Shown here one piece after another: positions 42,795 to 50,859 of a DNA stretch of 64,000 nt. Numbering within the stretch: position 1 is the first letter of the stretch; each line of letters opens with the position of its first letter. Source of the DNA: Runella limosa DSM 17973. Its GTDB lineage: Bacteria > Bacteroidota > Bacteroidia > Cytophagales > Spirosomataceae. Made by a program: the position numbers and the translations under genes. The notes below the pieces were generated by a model. It did not search any database. It was not told the DNA's origin and was given only the letters and a program-made list of their open reading frames with translations. The stretch covers positions 1 to 64,000 of the forward strand of contig NZ_KI519420.1 in NCBI RefSeq assembly GCF_000482465.1. Direction: 5' to 3'.

Positions 42795-45413
42795 ATGCAA
42801 CATACCCCTCCCCGCTGGGCCACGACCTTACTACGTTGGTGGGCCGACCCCAATACTTCCGAAGAGGTGGAGGGCGATTTGCTAGAATTATACAACCATT
42901 GGGTACAAACCGTTGGCGAGCGCAAGGCCGATTGGAAATACGCCTTGAATGCTCTGAAACTTTTACGTCCGTTTGCCAAAGACAAACGGGCTCATTATCC
43001 CACAACCTATTTATACAGTCCGACTATGTTACGTAATTATTTTAAAATCGCTTTTCGCAATCTTCTCAAACAGAAGGTTTATAGTTCTTTCAATCTTATT
43101 GGCTTGGCTCTTGGGCTATCCTGCGGTTTGTTACTAACATTACATATCAAAGAAGAATTGAGCTACGAAAAAGATTTCCCAAAACACGAGCGTATCTTCC
43201 GAATGGCTACTACTGAGTGGTCAAAATCGCAACCTCCGTTGGCGAGCGAAATGATGAATTTCTTTCCTGAGATTCAAGATGCCGTTCGTTTTTCCAGTAG
43301 AGGGCCACAAATCACCAATAACGGCCCCGACAAACAGGCCGAAACGTCGGGCTATTATGCAGATTCTTCCGTAGTGACTGTTTTTGATTTAAAACCCATC
43401 AGTGGCAATCCTTTTAAAGCATTACAAGAGCCCGAGGCGGTGGTGATTACGAAGAAAATGGCGGAAAAATTCTTTGGAAAACAAAATCCAGTTGGTCAAA
43501 AATTGACTTTTGATAGTAATGAAGACTTGTGGGTACGGGCTGTTGTGGATAATCTACCCAGTAATAGCCATCTCAAGTTTGATTACTTGGTTTCGATGCC
43601 TACGTTTTATAAACAAGTTTCCCCAGACCTGGCCAACAATCGAGGTTGGATGTTTGGGTGGACGTATATTTTACTCAAAGACGCCAAAGATGCCCACAAA
43701 ATAGAAGAACGACTGAACGACTTTTACGTTAAATTTTACCAACCTAACGGCGAGGAAGAGACGAAAAAAGTAGCCGAGTTTGCCAGTACAGCTCGCCTTC
43801 AGCCACTGACCGATATTCACCTCACTTCCAATTTGATTCAGGAAATGGGGCCAAACAGCAGTATTTTGTATGTCTATATTTTCATAGCCGTCGAAATTCT
43901 GATCCTACTTATTGCTTGTGTTAATTTCATTAATCTTTTTACCACGCGAGCACTCAAACGCGCCAAAGAAGTAGGGATGCGGAAGGCATTGGGTGCCAAA
44001 AAAACGCAAGTTGTGACGCAGTTTTTGGGCGAAGCTTTTCTGTTAACCATCCTTTCAGGACTGATTGCGATTTGTCTCTATCGCCTTGCCATTCCGTTTT
44101 ATAATTCAATGGCAGGCAAACAACTTTCGGGCTGGGAGATTCTTCAGCCTACTAATTTGTTGATAATGACTACGATGATTTTATTGGTTGGGTTGTTATC
44201 AGGCCTGTTTCCAGCCTTGTTTATTTCAAAATTTGACCCAATTACCTCTCTAAAATCAGAAAAACTTCCTAAATCATCCGCAACGGTGTTACGCAAAAGC
44301 CTCATCGTGTTGCAATTTGTCGTTTCTGGATTTTTAATCAGCTCTACGATTTTGATTTACCAGCAAATGAACTTGTTCAAAAACAAAGAGTTAGGCTTTG
44401 ACAAAGAACAAGTAATTGCGATAAAATTGTACGGAAACTTAAAAGAAAAAGTATTGGCAAATGCAGCGGTTTTCAAAAATGAAATCACTCGCAATCCCAA
44501 CGTGGTAGCCGTAGGTCAATCTTCCAATTTGATTGGGGATGATTTAAGTGTAGAGGGAATTACGCCGCTGAACCCTCCTGCTGGGAAGCAGTACCCGTCT
44601 TTTAAAGTTAGTCGCATTGATGAAGATTTTTTAACGGTATTGAATATTCCATTAAAAGAAGGACGCAATTTTTCTCGCCAATTCAACGACTCCGCAACAT
44701 TCATTATCAATGAAAAAGCCGCCAAAATATTGGAATTAAAAAAGCCAGTAGGGTCTATCATCGTTAACCACTCAATGGGAATACAAGGGAAAGTAGTTGG
44801 AGTAGTCAAGGACTATAATTTTGCTTCTCTTCACAGCCAAGTAGAGCCACTGGTGTTGGAATACAAACCCGCCTGGACGGGCAATATGTTGGTTAAAATT
44901 GCCGCAGGTAATATTCCAGAAACCATTCATTTTTTGAAAACTACGGTAGAAAAAGTAGCGCCTAATACGATGTTTAGTTATACCTTTTTGGATGAACGAA
45001 TGGCTACGCTTTACAAAAAGGAAGACACGATGAGCCAAATTCTGAATGCGTTCTCGGGCTTGGCCATTATTATTTCTTGTTTGGGGTTATTTGGGGTAGT
45101 AGCGCACGAGTCGAAATTACGCACCAAAGAAATCGGCATACGGAAAGTACTGGGAGCGTCTGTACCCAACTTGGTGGTTTTACTGTCTGGCAGTTTTCTC
45201 AAACTCGTATTTATCGGCATTGTCATCGCCACACCGCTTGCTTGGTATGCCATGAATCAGTGGCTTCAAGATTTTGAATATCGGATTGAATTGCATTGGT
45301 GGGTATTTGCCACTGCGGGTCTATTGGTAGTTGGAATCGCCCTGCTGACGGTTTTGTTTCAAGCCATCAAGGCCGCCATCGTAAATCCCGTCAAATCATT
45401 GAAATCGGAGTAA
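42795..45413 (+). CDS. P11, orphan MacB/FtsX-type permease with prefix domain
   Basis: 872 residues from MQHTPPRWATTL. The prefix is unit-4 type. The core is divergent from P9 and P10: RNLLKQKVYSSFNLIGLALGLSCGLLL, periplasmic RMATTEWSKSQPPLASEM, first coupling motif AKEVGMRKALGAKKTQVVTQF, and the last trio has LFGVVAHESKLRTKEIGIRK in place of the usual SFVAEQRTKEIG. Last gene of unit 4. The change from P10-like to unrelated sequence occurs right after the shared NYFKIAFRNLLK. Confidence 0.9.
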   Translation: MQHTPPRWATTLLRWWADPNTSEEVEGDLLELYNHWVQTVGERKADWKYALNALKLLRPFAKDKRAHYPTTYLYSPTMLRNYFKIAFRNLLKQKVYSSFNLIGLALGLSCGLLLTLHIKEELSYEKDFPKHERIFRMATTEWSKSQPPLASEMMNFFPEIQDAVRFSSRGPQITNNGPDKQAETSGYYADSSVVTVFDLKPISGNPFKALQEPEAVVITKKMAEKFFGKQNPVGQKLTFDSNEDLWVRAVVDNLPSNSHLKFDYLVSMPTFYKQVSPDLANNRGWMFGWTYILLKDAKDAHKIEERLNDFYVKFYQPNGEEETKKVAEFASTARLQPLTDIHLTSNLIQEMGPNSSILYVYIFIAVEILILLIACVNFINLFTTRALKRAKEVGMRKALGAKKTQVVTQFLGEAFLLTILSGLIAICLYRLAIPFYNSMAGKQLSGWEILQPTNLLIMTTMILLVGLLSGLFPALFISKFDPITSLKSEKLPKSSATVLRKSLIVLQFVVSGFLISSTILIYQQMNLFKNKELGFDKEQVIAIKLYGNLKEKVLANAAVFKNEITRNPNVVAVGQSSNLIGDDLSVEGITPLNPPAGKQYPSFKVSRIDEDFLTVLNIPLKEGRNFSRQFNDSATFIINEKAAKILELKKPVGSIIVNHSMGIQGKVVGVVKDYNFASLHSQVEPLVLEYKPAWTGNMLVKIAAGNIPETIHFLKTTVEKVAPNTMFSYTFLDERMATLYKKEDTMSQILNAFSGLAIIISCLGLFGVVAHESKLRTKEIGIRKVLGASVPNLVVLLSGSFLKLVFIGIVIATPLAWYAMNQWLQDFEYRIELHWWVFATAGLLVVGIALLTVLFQAIKAAIVNPVKSLKSE

Positions 45414-45421
45414 TACCCCGC

Positions 45422-45467
45422 GTAGAGACGTTGCATGCAACGTCTCTACAGCATGCAACGTCTCTAC
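45422..45467. repeat. 28-bp perfect palindrome and half copy after P11
   Basis: GTAGAGACGTTGCA with its exact complement at 45422-45449, then a half copy at 45451-45467. It directly precedes the tandem upstream sites of the P12 promoter. Confidence 0.9.
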
Positions 45468-45468
45468 C

Positions 45469-45504
45469 TGTCCTTTGGCGTACAATCGTGTACGAAAACG
45501 GACA
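45469..45504 (+). promoter_or_regulatory. tandem upstream sites of P12
   Basis: TGTCCTTTGGCGTACA (45469-45484) and TGTACGAAAACGGACA (45489-45504), start to start 20 bp. Site order, spacing and the 65-bp distance to TGGCA are the same as upstream of PadR3, although no PadR gene follows. Confidence 0.72.
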
Positions 45505-45569
45505 ATTATGCTTCATAAATTCAACCATAAAGCCCTGATAAACAAACCATTGTTTCTGTTCAAAATCTC

Positions 45570-45585
45570 TGGCAAGCTATTTGAC
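45570..45585 (+). promoter_or_regulatory. sigma-54-like promoter of P12
   Basis: TGGCAAGCTATTTGAC; the best of the five at -12 (TTGA against TTGC). The P12 start codon lies 58 bp after its first T. Confidence 0.62.
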
Positions 45586-45627
45586 GTTTTTTTAGAAAGT
45601 ATTCTATACTAACGTTGCTATACACCT

Positions 45628-48057
45628 ATGCTAAAGAACTATTTCAAAATTGCGTGGAGAAATCTCTCAAAAAATAGCGTCTATTCGGTCATTAATGTGG
45701 CGGGATTGGCGATTGGTGTGGCGGCAGTTGTGCTCCTCTTTTCCTTAATTCATTTTGAACTGAGCTACGATACATTTCACGAAAAACACGAACGTATTTA
45801 CCGCATTGTTCGGACAAATACCTACGCTGATGGCAATGTAGAACACACCTCGGGAGCGCCCTTGGCCATGGTGGATGCCTTGCCGCAAGACATCCCGCAG
45901 TTTGAAAAAGTAGTGCCTTTGTGCGGAACGATTGAACCGCAGATTACGGTGCTCGGCAACGACCCCAAAAGCACCAATACCTCCGTGAAGTTCAACGAGG
46001 ATAAGCAAGGGATTTGTGCAGGCCCTGAGTTTTTCGACGTGTTTGATTATCAATGGCTTATCGGAACGCCTCAGGTACTGAAAGAGCCCAACGTGGTGGT
46101 GTTGACCAAAAAATACGCCAATAAGTACTTTGGAAATTATACGGATGCTGTAGGAAAATACGTAAAGGTCAACAACGTAGTAACGATGCGCGTGGCAGGT
46201 ATCCTGGAGGACATTCCCCTCAATACCGACTTCCCCGTAAACATCCTTTTCTCGTACGAGTCAAAGCGGAAAAACCCTGCCACCTTTGGTTTCGGTACGT
46301 TTGACAATTGGGGCTCGACCAGCAGCATGGATAATATTTATGTGTTGTTGCCCAAAGGGTTTTCGGCCGAAAACGCCAATAAATTGCTCAAAACCTTTGG
46401 ATTAAAGCACTACACCGACGATACCAACGATAAAAAACAACATTCGGTGGTGGCGTTATCAACGGTGCATTACGACGACCGTTATGGCAATTTCAGCGAC
46501 CGTGTTGTTTCCAAAAACAAGCTTATCGGGGTGGCACTTGTGGGCGTACTGATTATTTTGATGGCCTGCATCAATTTTATCAACATCTCTACGGCCATTG
46601 CCAGCAAGCGCGCCAAAGAAGTAGGCGTCCGCAAAACCCTCGGTAGTGCCAATCGTCAGTTGGTAAGTCAATTTATGATTGAAACCGTGGTAGTGGTCGG
46701 CATTGCAATAGGGTTGGGGCTGGCCTTGGCGTCGATGGCGTTGCCCTTGCTTACCCAATTGTTCGATTTCCCGAGCGAAGCCAGACCTTTTTCAGAACCC
46801 ATTCTTTGGGTGTTTGTGGGGGCGTTGTTTTTGGTGATTAATATTTTGTCAGGCATTTATCCTGCGTCCATTCTTTCGTCATTTTCACCGTTGGATGCGT
46901 TTCGGCAAAAAGCCAAAACCAATTGGACAGGGCGGGTTTCGTTGCGTCAGGGGCTGATTGTTTTCCAATTTACGATTGCCTTGGTGATGATTTTTGGCAC
47001 CATTGTCAACTTTCAGCAAATGGAGTTTATCAGTAAAATGGATTTGGGCTTCAAAAAAACGGGCGTATATACCTTGGCGATGGATGTGGAGTACCGAAAC
47101 CGTTATGACCTGTTCCGCAACCGCCTCAAGCAGCTTTCGGAAGTAGAAGCCGTGTCGTTTTCGAGCGATGAACCTTCGTCGGAAAACAATTGGCAGACTA
47201 ATTTTTCGTACGATAATTCGCCCAAAGATGCCCCTTTTAATTCCGATTTGAAGCTTGCCGATGGCGACTATGCCGCTACCTACGGTTTAAAAATCATTGC
47301 AGGTAGCCCGTATTTGGTGAGCGATACTTTGCGTAAAATCATTGTGAATGAGACGATTTTGAAAAAATTGAACGTCAAAAATCCTGAATTAGCCATTGGT
47401 AAAATGATAAGAATAGGAGGGTGGGATCCCGCGCCGATTGTCGCAGTTGTTAAAGACTTTCAGGTGGGAACAGCCCGCGATGCCATACGCCCCGTGATGA
47501 TTGCCAAATTAGAAAAATACCATTGGAGAAGTGGAATCAAGATAACGTCGGCTAACCTCACCGAAACTGTTGCCAAAATCGAAAAGATTTACAGCGAGGT
47601 CTTTCCAGAAGTAGTATTTAACGGAAATTTCTACGAAGATAAACTGGAGAAATACTACAAAACCGAGCAGCAACTGGGTTTGTTATACCGCATTGCTTCG
47701 ATGCTCTCTGTTTTCATTGCCTGTTTGGGGGTATTTGGATTGGTGACATTTGTGGCCGAACAGCGCGTCAAGGAAATCGGGATTCGGAAAGTGCTGGGAG
47801 CCACCGTGAGCCACATCACCCTGATGATTTCCAAAGATTTTATCAAACTGGTGGTGGTGTCGATGTTCATTGCTTTTCCCGTCGCTTATTACTTGATGAA
47901 ACAATGGCTCGATGATTTTGTGTATCGAACGACCATCGAATGGTGGTATTTTATCGCCACGGGTATCATTGCCCTCGTCATTACGTTTGCGTCGGTAAGT
48001 TACCAGTCGATTCGGGCGGCGTTGACCAATCCTGTCAAGAGTTTGAAATCGGAGTAA
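45628..48057 (+). CDS. P12, stand-alone orphan permease without prefix
   Basis: 809 residues, beginning directly with MLKNYFKIAWRNLSKNSVYS before TM1; no prefix domain and no PadR gene upstream. Both FtsX motifs are present (AKEVGVRKTLGSANRQLVSQF; KEIGIRKVLGATVSHI) and it ends NPVKSLKSE. It keeps the same type of upstream repeats and TGGCA promoter as the PadR-led units, so control by the shared activator can be separated from PadR control. A terminator follows at 48089. Confidence 0.9.
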   Translation: MLKNYFKIAWRNLSKNSVYSVINVAGLAIGVAAVVLLFSLIHFELSYDTFHEKHERIYRIVRTNTYADGNVEHTSGAPLAMVDALPQDIPQFEKVVPLCGTIEPQITVLGNDPKSTNTSVKFNEDKQGICAGPEFFDVFDYQWLIGTPQVLKEPNVVVLTKKYANKYFGNYTDAVGKYVKVNNVVTMRVAGILEDIPLNTDFPVNILFSYESKRKNPATFGFGTFDNWGSTSSMDNIYVLLPKGFSAENANKLLKTFGLKHYTDDTNDKKQHSVVALSTVHYDDRYGNFSDRVVSKNKLIGVALVGVLIILMACINFINISTAIASKRAKEVGVRKTLGSANRQLVSQFMIETVVVVGIAIGLGLALASMALPLLTQLFDFPSEARPFSEPILWVFVGALFLVINILSGIYPASILSSFSPLDAFRQKAKTNWTGRVSLRQGLIVFQFTIALVMIFGTIVNFQQMEFISKMDLGFKKTGVYTLAMDVEYRNRYDLFRNRLKQLSEVEAVSFSSDEPSSENNWQTNFSYDNSPKDAPFNSDLKLADGDYAATYGLKIIAGSPYLVSDTLRKIIVNETILKKLNVKNPELAIGKMIRIGGWDPAPIVAVVKDFQVGTARDAIRPVMIAKLEKYHWRSGIKITSANLTETVAKIEKIYSEVFPEVVFNGNFYEDKLEKYYKTEQQLGLLYRIASMLSVFIACLGVFGLVTFVAEQRVKEIGIRKVLGATVSHITLMISKDFIKLVVVSMFIAFPVAYYLMKQWLDDFVYRTTIEWWYFIATGIIALVITFASVSYQSIRAALTNPVKSLKSE

Positions 48058-48088
48058 GTACATTGTAACTCCATCTATCATCTACCTG

Positions 48089-48126
48089 TTACCGAGGAAA
48101 GAAAGATTCTTCGGTAATTTTTTTTG
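48089..48126 (+). terminator. terminator after P12
   Basis: TTACCGAGGAA pairs with TTCTTCGGTAA (one G-T wobble), loop AGAAAGA, then eight T. It closes the permease array. Confidence 0.8.
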
Positions 48127-48266
48127 AATCATGCAACGAATGCACTCCGAAATACATCTATACTCCAACAGCCATTTTTTAAGATTCTTTAACAGCCCCC
48201 TCAATAAAGTTTGAAGTAGCTTTGTGTACTTAATTTTTACAGCCTATCTCGTTACCTAAACAGTCG

Positions 48267-50741
48267 ATGAAAAAGACATTTATTCTTTGTTGGGTGTTTG
48301 CATTGATGCAAACCTCGCTCCTCATGGGTCAAGTAATTTCAAAAAAACTTCCCGCCCAACGCACTACCCTGCCCGTATTGATTGATGGAAAACTAAACGA
48401 TCCTGCGTGGAAGGAAGCCGCCAAAGCCGACGATTACACCGAATTTCGCCCCGTGATTGGGCGCAAAGAAGAGCAAGGCAACCATACCGAAACCTTCTTG
48501 ATGTACAACGATGAAGGTATTTATTTTGGAGGAACCTGTTACGAACGTAGCCTCGACAGCATTTCAAAAGAACTGAAAGGGCGAGACGGATTTGGGATGA
48601 ACGATTACATCGGCATCATCTTCGACACCTACAACGACAAACTCAATGGGTTTGAGTACTTTGTCACTCCGCTGGGCGAGCAATGGGACGCCAAAATGAC
48701 GTCTAACACCAACAGCGATAACGGTGGAGAAGACTTTAGCTGGAATGCGGTATGGCAAAGTGCCGTGGTGATGCACGACAAAGGTTGGTCTTTTGAGGTA
48801 TTTTTACCCTACTCAGCCATTCGTTTTAGCAAAGACAAAATTCAAGATTGGGGTTTGAACATCACCCGCCGCCGCCGAAAAACCGAACAACAATATACTT
48901 GGAATGCTATCAACCCCAACGTAAATGGCTTCTTGACGCAAGAAGGACTTTGGACGGGTATTACGGACATTAAACCGCCGTTGCGTTTGCAGTTTTCGCC
49001 TTATTTTTCGGTGTATGCCAACCATTTTCCCGCCAATAAAGCAGACCAAAAAAACTGGACGAATCAAGTATCAGGAGGAATGGACGTAAAACTAGGTCTT
49101 AACCAAGCTTTTACCTTAGACGCTACGCTCATTCCTGATTTTGGGCAAGTTCAAAGCGATAATCAAGTGTTGAACTTGAGTCCGTTTGAGGTAAAATTCA
49201 ACGAAAACCGTACCTTTTTTACCGAAGGAACGGAGTTGTTCAACAAAGGAAATTTGTTTTATTCGCGCCGAATTGGCGGAACACCGATTCATTTGGGAAA
49301 AGCGTACGACGATTTGGAAGCGGGAGAGCGGGTGACGAAAAACCCCACAGAGTCAAAGCTACTCAATGCCACCAAAATTTCGGGACGTACCAAAAGTGGG
49401 CTGGGAATTGGGATTCTAAACGCGATTACTCGCCCCCAATACGCCGTGATTGAAAATACTGAAAAGGGAGAAACCCGCCGCTTCGAAACCGACCCAACCA
49501 CCAATTACAACATTGCGGTGTTAGACCAGACTTTCAAACATAACTCAAGCGTGAGTTTTGTCAACACGAGCGTGATTCGAGGAAATAGCAACTACAACGC
49601 CAACGTGAGTGCGGGTTTGTTTAGTTTTTTTGACAAAACCAATACCTACAACTTGGCGGGAAGCGCCGCCATCAGTCGCTTAAATTTTAAAAGTGCGGCC
49701 GACAACAGTACGGGTTACAGCCACACCATTTCGTTTGCTAAAACCAGTGGCCGTTTTACGTTTAATGCAGCTCAAGAGTTGACGGATACCAAGTTCACGA
49801 GCAATGACTTAGGGTATTTTACCAACAACAACTTCATCAACCACCGCATGTATGTCGGATACCGCTACACGGAGCCCAAAGGGTGGTACAACCGCATTTT
49901 TTTAAATCTTAATGCCAACATAAGTTCGTTGTATTCGCCCATCGGCGACATCAAGTCGAAGTACCAGCAATCGCGGGTGCAGTTTAATTTTAATGCCCAA
50001 ACAAAAAAACTGATTTGGTTTGGCCTGATGCTTAATTTCCGCCCGAAAGAGAACGATTTCTACGAGCCACGCAAAACAGGCTACATGTACGCCCGTGGCA
50101 ATAGCGTGACCGTTGGGGGCTGGATAGAAAGTAACCCTGCCAAAAAATACTCCTATTCGGTGGAGGCATTTGAGCGTGCTTTCGTCAATTTCTATCAATT
50201 AAACGGCTTGGATTTGTACATCAACCAAACCTACCGATTCAACAGTAAATTGTCGTTAAGTCACCTACTTGGCTTAGAACCTCGGCCGCGCAGCATTGGT
50301 TTTACCACGATTTTGGACGATAACAGCATCGTGATGGCGCTGCGTAAAGTCAATACCATCAACAACGTTGTGAACCTCAAATATAGCTTTACCAACAAAA
50401 TGTGGTTGACGTTTCGGGCGCGGCATTATTCGAGTGTGGTCAACAACAAAGAGTTTTTTACGTTGCAGAAAGACGGTTCGCTGGAGTCGCGCGCCAAATT
50501 GAGTGACCCGCTCAACCGAAATGTTAATTTTTTCAACGTGGACATGGTTTATACGTGGCAATTTGCGCCTGGTAGTTTCTTCAATGCCGTTTGGAAAAAC
50601 GCTACTTTCCATAGCTCTAACCTCGTGGACGAACGCTATTTTGACAACCTACAAAACACCCTTCAAGCCGATCAAAACAACAATATTTCGGTAAAAGTGA
50701 TTTACTTTTTGGATTATTTGCAGTTGAAGAAGAAACGATAA
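48267..50741 (+). CDS. outer-membrane protein, CBM9-like N-terminus and DUF5916-type barrel
   Basis: 824 residues. Signal peptide (LMQTSLLMGQ), then a carbohydrate-binding-module-9-like beta-sandwich: LPVLIDGKLNDPAWKEAAKA, MYNDEGIYFGGTCYE, GWSFEVFLPYSAIRFS. From about residue 225 the sequence becomes a series of amphipathic strands with NENRTFFTEGTELF, typical of DUF5916 outer-membrane barrels. A role in uptake or sensing of carbohydrate is possible but not shown. It has its own spacer after the P12 terminator. Confidence 0.85.
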   Translation: MKKTFILCWVFALMQTSLLMGQVISKKLPAQRTTLPVLIDGKLNDPAWKEAAKADDYTEFRPVIGRKEEQGNHTETFLMYNDEGIYFGGTCYERSLDSISKELKGRDGFGMNDYIGIIFDTYNDKLNGFEYFVTPLGEQWDAKMTSNTNSDNGGEDFSWNAVWQSAVVMHDKGWSFEVFLPYSAIRFSKDKIQDWGLNITRRRRKTEQQYTWNAINPNVNGFLTQEGLWTGITDIKPPLRLQFSPYFSVYANHFPANKADQKNWTNQVSGGMDVKLGLNQAFTLDATLIPDFGQVQSDNQVLNLSPFEVKFNENRTFFTEGTELFNKGNLFYSRRIGGTPIHLGKAYDDLEAGERVTKNPTESKLLNATKISGRTKSGLGIGILNAITRPQYAVIENTEKGETRRFETDPTTNYNIAVLDQTFKHNSSVSFVNTSVIRGNSNYNANVSAGLFSFFDKTNTYNLAGSAAISRLNFKSAADNSTGYSHTISFAKTSGRFTFNAAQELTDTKFTSNDLGYFTNNNFINHRMYVGYRYTEPKGWYNRIFLNLNANISSLYSPIGDIKSKYQQSRVQFNFNAQTKKLIWFGLMLNFRPKENDFYEPRKTGYMYARGNSVTVGGWIESNPAKKYSYSVEAFERAFVNFYQLNGLDLYINQTYRFNSKLSLSHLLGLEPRPRSIGFTTILDDNSIVMALRKVNTINNVVNLKYSFTNKMWLTFRARHYSSVVNNKEFFTLQKDGSLESRAKLSDPLNRNVNFFNVDMVYTWQFAPGSFFNAVWKNATFHSSNLVDERYFDNLQNTLQADQNNNISVKVIYFLDYLQLKKKR

Positions 50742-50781
50742 AAGCTTTGGTAACCAGCCACGCGAGCTTATTTTTTGTGAA

Positions 50782-50853
50782 ATTCCAGTAGATTTATAAG
50801 AGCTATCTCTTATTTGTATATATAATTTATTTTTATATTTTATCTACTGGAAT
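50782..50853. repeat. nested inverted repeat just before the thioredoxin-like gene
   Basis: Outer arms ATTCCAGTAGAT (50782-50793) and its exact complement (50842-50853); inside them a second hairpin, ATAAGAG-CTAT-CTCTTAT (50796-50813), and very A/T-rich DNA. It ends 6 bp before the start codon, so in the mRNA it would include the ribosome entry region. It could be a regulatory structure or a remnant of a small element. Confidence 0.7.
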
Positions 50854-50859
50854 CGCACC

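Noticed and set aside
31554-45467. Regularly placed palindromes that could be taken for a CRISPR array
   Set aside because: Copies are 2-3 kb apart with genes in between, not short unique spacers, and no cas genes are present.
48217-48224. Possible Bacteroidota -7 box TAGCTTTG upstream of the DUF5916-type gene (similar boxes at 56665 and, minus strand, 60015)
   Set aside because: No TTTG at the expected -33 distance in any of the three; single -7 matches are likely by chance in A/T-rich DNA.
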